Shown here piece by piece: positions 41,324 through 49,680 of a stretch of 56,004 nucleotides of DNA; positions within the stretch are counted from its first letter, which is position 1, and each line of letters begins with the position of its first letter. Both the position numbers and the translations under genes were made by a program. The DNA comes from SAR202 cluster bacterium (GTDB taxonomy: Bacteria > Chloroflexota > Dehalococcoidia > Lucifugimonadales > UBA3495). Location of the stretch: NCBI GenBank assembly GCA_013204585.1, contig JABMNL010000060.1, forward strand, positions 1-56,004, written 5' to 3'. The notes beneath the pieces are model-generated. The model searched no databases. It was given only the letters and a program-made list of their open reading frames with translations, and had not been told where the DNA came from.

Positions 41324-43650
41324 AGGCCCCGTTCTTTAGGGATAGTGAAGCTGAAGGTGCTGCCCTGGCCAACCTTGCTCTCAACCCAAATGTTGCCGCC
41401 GTGGAGTTCTACCAGAGCTTTGCTAATGGCCAATCCGAGTCCGGTCCCAGCTGCTGACCTTGTTGTTGAATTGTCCACGCGGAAAAATTTCTGGACCAGG
41501 TTATCGATATCCAGTTCCGCAATGCCTGGACCTTGGTCTTCCACGCTGATTTTTAGGAGCCCGTCGCTAACGCCGTCAATACGGATTCCAATGCCTGAAC
41601 CGGGGGGCGAATATTTGACGGCGTTGCTGAGCAGGTTGGTCATGACCTGAAGAATGCGGTCTTTGTCCGCCTCTACAACCACCGCTGAAGGGTACTCGGG
41701 TGCTTTGATTTCTAGGTCGTAGTCCTCCAACTCGGACTGCATCTCGTCCACCAGGTTGACGACTGCCTCTTTGAAGTCAAAGACAGACGGCTCGATGATA
41801 ACCATGCCCGATTCCAGCCTAGAGATATCCAGAAGATCGCTGATTAGTTTCTCGAGACGGTCAGTATTTCGGCGCACGGCGTCTAAGAACCGGCTTTGCT
41901 CTTCGTTCAAGGCGAGAGGCTTATCTGACAGAAGCAGCTCTAAGAATCCCTTAATGGATGTAACTGGAGTTCGCAGCTCATGGGAGGCAATGGAGACGAA
42001 CTCGTCCTTCATCCGCTCAATTTGTTTGCGCTCCGTTATTTCCAGACCGTAGAGATTGGCGTATCCAGCGTCACTGACCGGGGCGACCACAAAGGACCAA
42101 GTCCGTTCTCCGTGGGAAATCTCGAATTCCTTGGTCGTCGAACTGCCCAAAGCATCACTGACAATTGTGGCCCAAGCTTCTGGCGCTCGGCTTCCAACGC
42201 GGGCGCCCTGTATGTTCAACAGGGGCATACTTGGTTCGTTTCCGTAGAGGACGGTGGCGTCGCCCGCGATGCGGAGCACTGGATTTGGGCTCTCTGATGG
42301 GAACTTAGCCAAGGCCCGAATCTCATCTTCGGCCCGTTTGCGCTCTGTGACATCGTTATAGACCCACAACCGCCCAATATAACCCTGCTCGCCATGGACT
42401 GGCGCGGTGTACTCCCGCACGGTCCGCGGCTCTGATAGAAGGAATTCGAATTCTCCGTTATTACCGGAAAATTGTTGGTCTGCGTAGATTTTATCTCCCG
42501 ATTCGAAGAAAGCGACCGGGTCGGCCACGCAGCGATTTCCCCACTCGACCAAGTCGTAGCCAGAATAGTCATCGTTCTCGACGGCGTACGAATACCCCTT
42601 TCCGTTATCGATACCGCTAAGCTCTACGAACCTTTGGTTTAGCCATAAAACCTCGCGATTCTCACCAATCAGCATGATTCCAGCGTCTACCCCATCGAGC
42701 ACGGCTTTGAGTTGGGCTAAAGAAGAGGTTGCCCGCCGAGATTCGGCCAAGGTTTCTTGGTGGAGCCGGGCATTCTCCATAGCTGGCGAAATCTGGCTGG
42801 TTAACCGCTCTAAAATCTGCCTCTCCCGGTCTTTGAAGGCCAACGGTTTTCGGCTTCTCAGGGAAAGGTTCCCGAATACCTTGCCTCCTGCGAACATGGG
42901 AACCAAGATTGCAGATTTGAACCCGGCGTTTAATAGGTCTATCTCGCGACTAATGCCGATGCTGAATTCCGAATCGCTGAGGATTATGGTCCTGGCTAGG
43001 TCGCGAATCTGCTCTGTCCTTGAACCGATAATAGGGGTTGTGAAACCTTCACGGAGGTAACCAGTCTCGTCTCCTGCGAAATATTGGATGACGACCTTGT
43101 CTAATTCCTCGTGGATTATGCTTACGTTCATCAAGTCCCAGTCCACCAGGCGTTTCAACTCGTTGGCGAACTGTTGGTAGGCTTCTCCAATATCCAAAGT
43201 CGACGTCACGATTCGAGATATCTCATCGCCCACGGCAATTGCTTCTTCGGTTTCCTGATGTTTGAGAATCTCCTCAGAGAGTCTCCTGTCCACGTCGCGT
43301 AGCCTGCCTACCAAAGCGCCAACTAGTAGTTCGGAAACGGTGCCCGGTATTCCACCGCTGAACATCCAATCACTGGCGGTTTGAGACGTGAATCCCACCA
43401 CGAGAATCACGTTTAGCGGGAGAGATATGAGACCGGCAGCAACGCCGCCACGCAGTCCGAACATCCAAGCGGCCGTCAGCACTGGGAGAGTCACAATCAT
43501 CCCGGTGATAGTGCCCAACAATACATCTAGAAAATTGAATGCCAGAATGTAGGCGATATAGGACGCGAGGGTGATTGCCAGGCGGCCCTTGTGGGTGCCC
43601 AGAGAGGTGGAATACAGCCAATTTAAGAAACGTTGGGGGAGGTGCGCCAA
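41299..43650 (-). CDS. Membrane sensor histidine kinase with GAF and PAS domains
   Basis: The 783-residue kinase has N-terminal membrane segments (about 25-90), a GAF domain (about 165-310), two PAS-type regions (about 320-440 and 450-535, separated by an R-A-E-D-E linker), then a HisKA domain with the phosphorylated H557 in SIASHELRTP and an HATPase domain with N676 in NLLSNAVKYS, DQGPG and GTGLGLA. Its input is likely a small molecule or redox signal. The frame begins with TTG at 43650 without a Shine-Dalgarno; no ATG lies upstream in the open frame. It is divergent from the OmpR-type regulator at 44449, its probable partner, across an 800-base gene-free region. Confidence 0.85.
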   Translation of the reverse strand: MAHLPQRFLNWLYSTSLGTHKGRLAITLASYIAYILAFNFLDVLLGTITGMIVTLPVLTAAWMFGLRGGVAAGLISLPLNVILVVGFTSQTASDWMFSGGIPGTVSELLVGALVGRLRDVDRRLSEEILKHQETEEAIAVGDEISRIVTSTLDIGEAYQQFANELKRLVDWDLMNVSIIHEELDKVVIQYFAGDETGYLREGFTTPIIGSRTEQIRDLARTIILSDSEFSIGISREIDLLNAGFKSAILVPMFAGGKVFGNLSLRSRKPLAFKDRERQILERLTSQISPAMENARLHQETLAESRRATSSLAQLKAVLDGVDAGIMLIGENREVLWLNQRFVELSGIDNGKGYSYAVENDDYSGYDLVEWGNRCVADPVAFFESGDKIYADQQFSGNNGEFEFLLSEPRTVREYTAPVHGEQGYIGRLWVYNDVTERKRAEDEIRALAKFPSESPNPVLRIAGDATVLYGNEPSMPLLNIQGARVGSRAPEAWATIVSDALGSSTTKEFEISHGERTWSFVVAPVSDAGYANLYGLEITERKQIERMKDEFVSIASHELRTPVTSIKGFLELLLSDKPLALNEEQSRFLDAVRRNTDRLEKLISDLLDISRLESGMVIIEPSVFDFKEAVVNLVDEMQSELEDYDLEIKAPEYPSAVVVEADKDRILQVMTNLLSNAVKYSPPGSGIGIRIDGVSDGLLKISVEDQGPGIAELDIDNLVQKFFRVDNSTTRSAAGTGLGLAISKALVELHGGNIWVESKVGQGSTFSFTIPKERGLSLEHASA

Positions 43651-43853
43651 AGTTTGTTCGACTCTATCTCTATGAAATGTCAGATAGATAGCAAATTTCC
43701 ACAGATACCGTTAATTATACGGGGATAATTAACGATTTATGGGGAGAATGATATTGGAGATTGATGATGAGTGCCAACAGGTTAATTGACCACTATCCAG
43801 AAGATACAGTAACCTTTCCTCCCGATTAAGCACCGGCTCGGCAGAAAAAAATT

Positions 43854-43879
43854 GGGGGCGTGGCCGTCGCCACGCCCCC
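43854..43879 (-). terminator. Strong minus-strand terminator inside the leader region of the kinase
   Basis: GGGGGCGTGGC and its exact complement form an 11-base-pair stem with loop CGTC. On the minus strand it is followed by AATTTTTTT, a seven-U tract. It lies 204 bases upstream of the kinase start and no minus-strand gene lies between it and the regulator at 44449, so it ends a non-coding leader or small RNA. Confidence 0.85.
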
Positions 43880-44371
43880 CGCGGGATGGGGTGAAGGGGA
43901 GGTATATGGCTTGGCTTCGGGCCGTTGTTCCCGACCGTAGACCAATTGAGGCCCAATGAACCTCAAGCGCGTATGCGTGGTGAAACACCGTCGCATACTA
44001 CCAATTTAATGGCAGCGCGTGAGATTACCATATGGGTGAGGTGAGAATCTTGTGTTAATGGGCTAACGAACCGGGCACACAAAAAGATAAGCCAAATATA
44101 ATTTTGGCTAGAATTCTTGCGGTGGCTCCGATGTTAGTAGGCGAGCGATTGGCGGGGTCCCCACTCGTGGACAAGGTATAAACGTCCCTTGTGGGCGCTT
44201 CTCTCAGCCTACCTGGCTAATTCCGTCGAGAGCATAGCACTAATTGCAGTGCAGCACCAGTGTAGGTGGTTAATTGTCCAACAATTATTTCGCTTGAAAG
44301 TGATAGTTGTTTCGTAATTTTGCTGCCCGTAGGATATGTGAATCGGCTGTAATATGTGTGAGTGATGTAAT

Positions 44372-44399
44372 TTGCAGCAATCGGCACACATTTTATAGA
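44372..44399 (+). promoter_or_regulatory. Candidate promoter of the OmpR-type regulator
   Basis: TTGCAG (44372-44377) and TATAGA (44394-44399) are 16 bases apart, about 50 bases before the ATG. A second TATAAT at 44422-44427 has no -35 match. Confidence 0.4.
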
Positions 44400-44448
44400 G
44401 ACTAGAGTAATTCCAATTTGTTATAATTAGCCTCAAATTTGGTGATTT

Positions 44449-45156
44449 ATGGCATCAGAACAACAAATAAAGATTCTCGTTATTGAGGATGATGAAGATA
44501 TAAGGACCGTTGTGGCCACCCGTCTTAAGCGGGCCGGCTACGAAACCACTATAGCGTTCGACGGAAAGGACGGACTTCGTCATTTCTATGCAGACCGCCC
44601 TGACTTAGTAGTGCTGGACATTGCTATGCCGGTTATGGACGGCTGGCAAGTGCTGGAACGTCTCAGAGAAGTGTCGGATGTGCCCGTATTAATCTTGACT
44701 GCCGCAACCCAAGAACGAGACAAGCTTCGTGGATTACGGTCGGGAGCCGACGACTACATTACCAAACCGTTTTCGGGCGAAGAATTACTGGCTCGAGTCG
44801 AGGTGGCCCTGAGACGTTCGGGCTCGCCAGAAGGGGATTCGGGAAGCACAAGTTACTCAGATTCCGAAATTGCCATCGATTTTCCGAAACATGAAGTATT
44901 TGTGCGCAGTGAACCGGTGGACCTGAGCCCAACCGAGTTCCGTCTTTTGACTATTCTCACCAGAAATGCGAACCAAGTTCTAAGCCAAGACCAGTTATTG
45001 GACCTGGTCTGGGGCAGAGAATATGTAGGCTCTCTGGACGTTGTTCGCCTTTACGTCGGTTACTTGCGTCGCAAGGTTGAACAGGACCATGAAGCGCCAC
45101 TCCTGATTGAAACGGTCAGAGGTTTCGGTTACCGCTACCGCAAGCCAACAGCTTAA
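44449..45156 (+). CDS. OmpR-family response regulator
   Basis: The 235-residue protein has a receiver domain (about 7-120) with I-E-D-D-E near the start, phospho-acceptor D57 in V-L-D-I-A-M-P and K-P-F at the end, then a winged-helix DNA-binding domain (about 140-232) with L-S-P-T-E-F-R-L-L and R-G-F-G-Y-R-Y. The divergent kinase at 41299-43650 is the likely partner. The ATG has only GGTG upstream. Targets may include the peptide transporter genes immediately downstream. Confidence 0.9.
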   Translation: MASEQQIKILVIEDDEDIRTVVATRLKRAGYETTIAFDGKDGLRHFYADRPDLVVLDIAMPVMDGWQVLERLREVSDVPVLILTAATQERDKLRGLRSGADDYITKPFSGEELLARVEVALRRSGSPEGDSGSTSYSDSEIAIDFPKHEVFVRSEPVDLSPTEFRLLTILTRNANQVLSQDQLLDLVWGREYVGSLDVVRLYVGYLRRKVEQDHEAPLLIETVRGFGYRYRKPTA

Positions 45157-45547
45157 GCCTGCCTCGCTTCCGTATAAGATTTCCTGCCTCGACTACCCGT
45201 GTTCGCTTGCAGCTACTGAACGCTGCTTTTTTAGTGCATCTAGGGTTCTAGGTTGCCCAAAGGTCGGACTGGTTTCTCTTTGCAATTAGCTACGGGTTTC
45301 GCAATAGTGTCCAAGAGGCGGTAGCATTTAATGAGCCATATTCGATGGTCCGTGCTGCAGCTTTCCAGTCTGGTCATTTAGGTTAATAGCTCAAGCTATA
45401 TATTGAAATCGTGTGTTCGGTTCTTAAACCGGCTCAATCAATTCCACGATAAGTTGTAAATCGACAAGACCGGCATTGTCGGCAATGATAGTTGGCATAT
45501 TTCAGGTCGGCGATAACGGGAATGGATATTATGGGAATGGATATTAA
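45157..45547. other. Intergenic region before the peptide transporter genes
   Basis: No convincing gene. It contains ATAGCT-ca-AGCTAT at 45386-45399, an inverted repeat overlapping a possible -10 TATATT (45399-45404), a small hairpin CATTG-tcgg-CAATG (45474-45487) and a 15-base tandem duplication directly before the start codon (45518-45547). Confidence 0.6.
45518..45547 (+). repeat. 15-base duplication covering the ribosome-binding region
   Basis: gggaatggatattat and gggaatggatattaa are adjacent and end at the ATG of the solute-binding protein gene, so the weak GGGA ribosome site is present twice. Confidence 0.9.
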
Positions 45548-47206
45548 ATGGTTTTAGCAAAGCAGTTTGTTGCCATAGCAGGGCTTTTGGCACTGGTCTT
45601 AATTGTTGCTTGTGGCGGAGATTCCACAACAACTCAGTCTCCCGACTCCCCCATTCGGCTGAATCTGGGCGGCGAGCCCAATACCCTTGATCCCCAGCTA
45701 GCCAGTTCTCGGCTGGAAATTTCAGTCCTCCGGCAGCTTTCACAAGGCCTGCTAGGGTTCGACCAAGATCTGAACTTAACGCCATTGGTCGCATCGGCAG
45801 TCCCCACCGTTGGGAACGGAGGCATCACCGCCGATGGCCTTATCTATACCTTCAAGTTGAAGGACGGGGTCACCTGGAGCGATGGGCAACCGCTGACCGC
45901 AGGTGATTTTGAATACACATTTAAGCGGATCCTCTCCCCCGACATAGCCGGACCATACTCGGCCATGTTCACCGCCATTAAAGGCGGAGAAGATTATTTG
46001 ATGGCCCCGGATGCCGAACAATCCATCAAAGATAGCTTGCGGGATAACCTCGGAATCAATGCCGCTTCCGACGATACCCTGGTCATCACCTTGGTAGCGC
46101 CCAACCCAACCTTCCTTCAGAAAGTGGCATTGGTTGCCGGTGCGCCGGTGCGGCAAGATGTGGTTGAGCAATTCGGGGCGGCCTGGACCGAGGCAGGAAA
46201 CCATGTGGGAAATGGCCCCTACGTTCTGACCGAATGGGTCCATCAGGACCACATTACGCTCGAGGCGAATGCAAAGTACTGGGGCCAAGCACCAATGCAG
46301 AACACCATCCAGTTCTCAATGATTACGGATGTTAATGCTGAATTGACTGCTTACAAAGCAGGAGACTTGGATATCGCCCAGATTCCTCCGGGCACTGAGT
46401 CTGGAATATTGGGAGACGCCAACTTGAGCGAACAGGTGCTCGCCGCGTCCCAACTCACCAGCCTGGCCTTGTTTTTGAACCTCACGGTGGAACCGTTTGA
46501 TGACCCAATGGTTCGGCGTGCCATTGCCACCGGAATTGACCGGTCTTCATGGACTGAAAAGGTTAAAAACGGAGTGGGCGAATCGGCCACAGGCTGGCTA
46601 CCCCCTGGCCTTCCGGGCTATGATGCCAGTGTCGGCAGTGCCTACGATTTCAACGCCAGTGAAGCCAGGAGCATGTTGGCCGAAGCCGGTTATCCCGAAG
46701 GCGAGGGGTTCCCTGATATTTCGTTGACTTACGTTGAAGCCGGAGACCAGGGGCTGATGGCCCAGTTCTTGCAGGCCCAGCTGTTGGAGAACCTGGGGAT
46801 TAATATGGGTCTAACTCCCTTAGACCCTCCGTCCTACGGGCAACAGGTAATTGGTGGACGCCAGTTCGGCGCGACGCTCTTGGCTTGGAGCGCTGATTAC
46901 CCAGACCCTGAAAACTTCTTGGCCGGCCTGTTCGCGTCTGATTCATTCTTGGACATTACAGGGTATGCCAGCGAGGAATTTGACCGTCTGGCCGGTATGG
47001 CGGCAGCCGAGTTGGACCAAAAAATCAGGATTGACCTCTGGGATCAAGCTCACCAGGTTATGATTGCCGACGCTCCAATTGCGCCATTCATGTTCGTGGA
47101 ACAATATTTCTTGATGAGCCCCAACGTTCACGGTCTTACTTTGACTGGTGTCGATGGCGCAATTCCCGGCGATACCAGATTGGCTGAGGTCTATCTAAGC
47201 CCTTAA
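45548..47206 (+). CDS. Peptide-type ABC transporter solute-binding lipoprotein
   Basis: A family 5 (DppA/OppA-like) extracellular binding protein of 552 residues. The signal ends in lipobox V-A-C-G-G. The opening N-L-G-G-E-P-N-T-L-D-P-Q and the later L-K-D-G-V-T-W-S-D-G-Q-P-L-T-A-G-D-F motif are diagnostic. It captures peptides or other solutes for the two permeases that follow (43 bases to the first). The genes read with the regulator upstream. Ligand cannot be deduced. Confidence 0.9.
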   Translation: MVLAKQFVAIAGLLALVLIVACGGDSTTTQSPDSPIRLNLGGEPNTLDPQLASSRLEISVLRQLSQGLLGFDQDLNLTPLVASAVPTVGNGGITADGLIYTFKLKDGVTWSDGQPLTAGDFEYTFKRILSPDIAGPYSAMFTAIKGGEDYLMAPDAEQSIKDSLRDNLGINAASDDTLVITLVAPNPTFLQKVALVAGAPVRQDVVEQFGAAWTEAGNHVGNGPYVLTEWVHQDHITLEANAKYWGQAPMQNTIQFSMITDVNAELTAYKAGDLDIAQIPPGTESGILGDANLSEQVLAASQLTSLALFLNLTVEPFDDPMVRRAIATGIDRSSWTEKVKNGVGESATGWLPPGLPGYDASVGSAYDFNASEARSMLAEAGYPEGEGFPDISLTYVEAGDQGLMAQFLQAQLLENLGINMGLTPLDPPSYGQQVIGGRQFGATLLAWSADYPDPENFLAGLFASDSFLDITGYASEEFDRLAGMAAAELDQKIRIDLWDQAHQVMIADAPIAPFMFVEQYFLMSPNVHGLTLTGVDGAIPGDTRLAEVYLSP

Positions 47207-47249
47207 TCTTGGCCCTTTGGGATATTTGTCCCTGGGCTGAGATTAAGCA

Positions 47250-48179
47250 ATGGCTACCGCTATGCTGAAGTACGCAGCCCACCGCCTGTTCTGGATGTTC
47301 CCGGTGTTGTTTGGCATCGGCACCATTACTTTTTTCTTGATGCACGCGGTGCCGGGCGGTCCGTGGGACGAAACCAAGAACCTCCCGCCGCCGGTGGTGG
47401 CCAACCTCAACCACCGCTATGACCTAGACGACCCTCTATTGATTCAGTACGGAAAGTTCATCGGCAATGCCGCACGTGGTGACCTGGGCATCTCCTACAC
47501 TTTCCAAGACCGAGATGTTTCCCAGGTAATACGCCAAGGCCTTCCTGCTACCACCATATTGGCCGGGCTGGCCTTTTTGATTTCTGTGGGCGCTGGAATT
47601 CCTTTGGGAATGATTGCCGCTGCTCGACAAAACACCGCCGTCGACTTCGTATCAATCGCTTTGGCCACAGTATTTGCCAGCGTGCCAGGCTTCATACTGG
47701 GTATATTGTTGATAATGATTTTCTCAGTCGCCTGGGACCTGCTGCCCAGCGGGGGATGGGGCTCGCCTTCCCACGTGGTGCTCCCTGCGTTGGCCCTTTC
47801 GTTACTGCCCATGACCTTTATCGCCCGTGTCACCCGTGCCAGCGTGTTGGAAGTGTTGGGAGAGGACTATGTGCGGACTGCGGAGGCAAAGGGCATGCCA
47901 CCACTGGTGGTGCATTACCGGCACGTGCTGAGAAACGCCTTGGTGCCGGTCATAACCATTATTGGAGCTGAGGCCGGGGCATTGCTTACCGGGTCATTCA
48001 TCATTGAAACCGTGTTTTCCGTGCCTGGGATAGGCCGGTTGTTCGTTCAAGGAATCATGCAGCGTGACTATGGCCTGATTACGGGGCTGGTCATCTTTTA
48101 TGCGACCGTAATCACTGTGGTGAACCTGATTACCGATCTTCTTTACGCCGCTGTGGACCCCCGAATCCGATACAGCTAA
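47250..48179 (+). CDS. ABC transporter permease, DppB/OppB type
   Basis: An inner-membrane permease of 309 residues with about six helices. The N-terminal R-L-F-W-M-F-P-V-L-F-G-I-G-T-I-T-F-F-L and the C-terminal E-A-x-G-M-P-P-type coupling loop (here EAKGMPPLVVHYRHVLRNAL, which contacts the ATPase) are typical of the B-type subunit. It pairs with the C-type permease that follows after 12 bases. The transporter ATPases are not encoded here. There is no strong Shine-Dalgarno. Confidence 0.9.
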   Translation: MATAMLKYAAHRLFWMFPVLFGIGTITFFLMHAVPGGPWDETKNLPPPVVANLNHRYDLDDPLLIQYGKFIGNAARGDLGISYTFQDRDVSQVIRQGLPATTILAGLAFLISVGAGIPLGMIAAARQNTAVDFVSIALATVFASVPGFILGILLIMIFSVAWDLLPSGGWGSPSHVVLPALALSLLPMTFIARVTRASVLEVLGEDYVRTAEAKGMPPLVVHYRHVLRNALVPVITIIGAEAGALLTGSFIIETVFSVPGIGRLFVQGIMQRDYGLITGLVIFYATVITVVNLITDLLYAAVDPRIRYS

Positions 48180-48191
48180 AGGACTGGGAAT

Positions 48192-49103
48192 GTGAGTGGG
48201 CTGCCGCAATCGGATGGGCTGCCAGGGCCGCGTGAGACCTCCTCTCCGCTTTCTAATCTCCTATCTGTAGCCAGTTCTTGGTTAACGTGGTTTAGGGGAA
48301 GCAAATTGGCTGTGGTGGGCGGGATATTGGTTCTCCTGCTTGTTGTGGCGGGTGTAAGCGCTCCCTTGGTCTCTCCCTACGCACCGGAGCGTCAAGACTA
48401 TGAGTCTGTTCTCGCATCTCCCAGCGTCAATCACCCTCTAGGCGCCGACCGGCTGGGCCGGGACACATTGAGCCGTCTGTTACATGGCGCACGCACATCA
48501 TTGGCTGTCGGCGTGTTCGTCCAGGTGGTGGTTCTAGCGATTGGGCTTCCTGTGGGCCTTGCGGCCGGTTTTGGCTCACCCAGAATCGACAACCTGATAA
48601 TGCGTGTCGTCGATATGGTCTACGCCTTTCCAGACCTTTTGCTAATTATCCTGCTGCGCTCAATCTTCGGCGGCAGTCTGTTCACTGTGTTTTTGGCCAT
48701 TGGTCTGGCGTCTTGGCCGACAATTGCCAGATTAATCCGTAGCCAGGCACTGTCCATCAAGGAAAGGGAATTCATATTGGCGGCCAAGTCTCTGGGGTGC
48801 CATCCTCTCCGCATCATGCTGGCCCATTTGCTGCCCAACGCGATGAGCCCAGTCATCGTGGCCGTGGTATTTCTCATTCCCCGCGCAATATTTGCCGAGG
48901 CAGCCCTCAGCTACATTGGTATTGGGGTTAGCCCACCAACTCCCAGTTGGGGGACTATGGCCCAAGATGGCTACGGAGTTATCTTCCTCTCCTACGAGCA
49001 GGTATTGTTCCCGGTATTGGCCATATCAATGGCCATGCTAGCATTTACTCTGTTTGGCGAAGGGCTAAGGGATTTGCTCGACCCCAGAAACCGTCGCCGT
49101 TAG
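48192..49103 (+). CDS. ABC transporter permease, DppC/OppC type
   Basis: The 303-residue partner permease. After a variable N-terminus it has one membrane helix, the P-L-G-A-D-R-L-G-R-D-x-L-S-R motif characteristic of DppC/OppC, four to five further helices and the coupling loop A-A-K-S-L-G-C-H. The start is GTG at 48192 shortly after the dppB-like stop. No dppD or dppF follows; the next gene encodes an unrelated secreted protein, so ATPases must be shared from elsewhere. Confidence 0.9.
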   Translation: MSGLPQSDGLPGPRETSSPLSNLLSVASSWLTWFRGSKLAVVGGILVLLLVVAGVSAPLVSPYAPERQDYESVLASPSVNHPLGADRLGRDTLSRLLHGARTSLAVGVFVQVVVLAIGLPVGLAAGFGSPRIDNLIMRVVDMVYAFPDLLLIILLRSIFGGSLFTVFLAIGLASWPTIARLIRSQALSIKEREFILAAKSLGCHPLRIMLAHLLPNAMSPVIVAVVFLIPRAIFAEAALSYIGIGVSPPTPSWGTMAQDGYGVIFLSYEQVLFPVLAISMAMLAFTLFGEGLRDLLDPRNRRR

Positions 49104-49239
49104 CGTAACGTGGCCTCTCTTAAGCGTGCCTGAGCATGGGTTTTGGCAGGACGCACACTTTTCTCACACTACTTAAGAGTCCCCTTGGTAAATACTGGCT
49201 CTAGCCACCCAAATTCACTCCAATAGGAGGAGGCTAAAT

Positions 49240-49680
49240 ATGTGGCACATGAAAGTACTTGCGGTATCAGTGGTTGTGTTGGGTGCTCTGTTGTTCGGAG
49301 CAGTAGTCGCCTACGCAGGCTGGGGATGGAACGCTAAAGTTGACATCGAAGGCACGCGGATTAGTACGTCGTGGTCAGTGGATGACGTGACTGGGGCGAA
49401 AGACTATCACGCCGAGATTACAATCACGGTTCCTGAAGGGACCGATACCAATGTCGTTAAGGTCGCTCCTACCGAGCACGTGACGATTGTTGATGACGTT
49501 GAAGGCGTGACGTGTAACGACGCAACGGTTACCTATGTTGTAACTGGTGCTAGCGATGGTGTTGTTTCGGTGTCGGTTGACCGCGTTGGCGGCGGCAACG
49601 GCGAACGTAATTACGGCACAGCTGCCGGTGGGATCGGTGACACGCTTTCCGTTTCCATCGCTGCTCTTTGCAACGGCTAG
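49240..49680 (+). CDS. Small secreted protein, unknown function
   Basis: The 146-residue protein has a signal peptide ending near residue 26 (V-V-A-Y-A-G-W) and a beta-rich mature part with two cysteines (in V-T-C-N-D and A-L-C-N-G) that could form a disulfide. No family is recognised. A very strong AGGAGGAGG lies six bases before the ATG, so expression may be high. It sits between the peptide permeases and a structured gene-free region. Confidence 0.7.
   Translation: MWHMKVLAVSVVVLGALLFGAVVAYAGWGWNAKVDIEGTRISTSWSVDDVTGAKDYHAEITITVPEGTDTNVVKVAPTEHVTIVDDVEGVTCNDATVTYVVTGASDGVVSVSVDRVGGGNGERNYGTAAGGIGDTLSVSIAALCNG

Larger units (their letters stand above)
43651..44448. other. 800-base gene-free region between divergent kinase and regulator
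   Basis: No credible reading frame. It holds a minus-strand intrinsic terminator (43854-43879), a hairpin TTGAGG/CCTCAA (43946-43966), a long hairpin GTATGCG-T-GGTG-AAA-CACC-GT-CGCATAC (43971-43998), a palindrome AGCCAAA/TTTGGCT (44090-44109) enclosing TATAAT, and ACAAGG/CCTTGT (near 44171-44192). The string CCCGCGGGATGGGGTG at 43878 recurs at 50222. Confidence 0.75.

Noticed and set aside
43729-43988. Two short minus-strand frames over the kinase leader
   Set aside because: They cross a strong terminator hairpin, have no ribosome site and no recognisable product.
44209-44436. 75-codon minus-strand frame before the regulator
   Set aside because: Low-quality composition, no ribosome site, overlaps the promoter region of the regulator.
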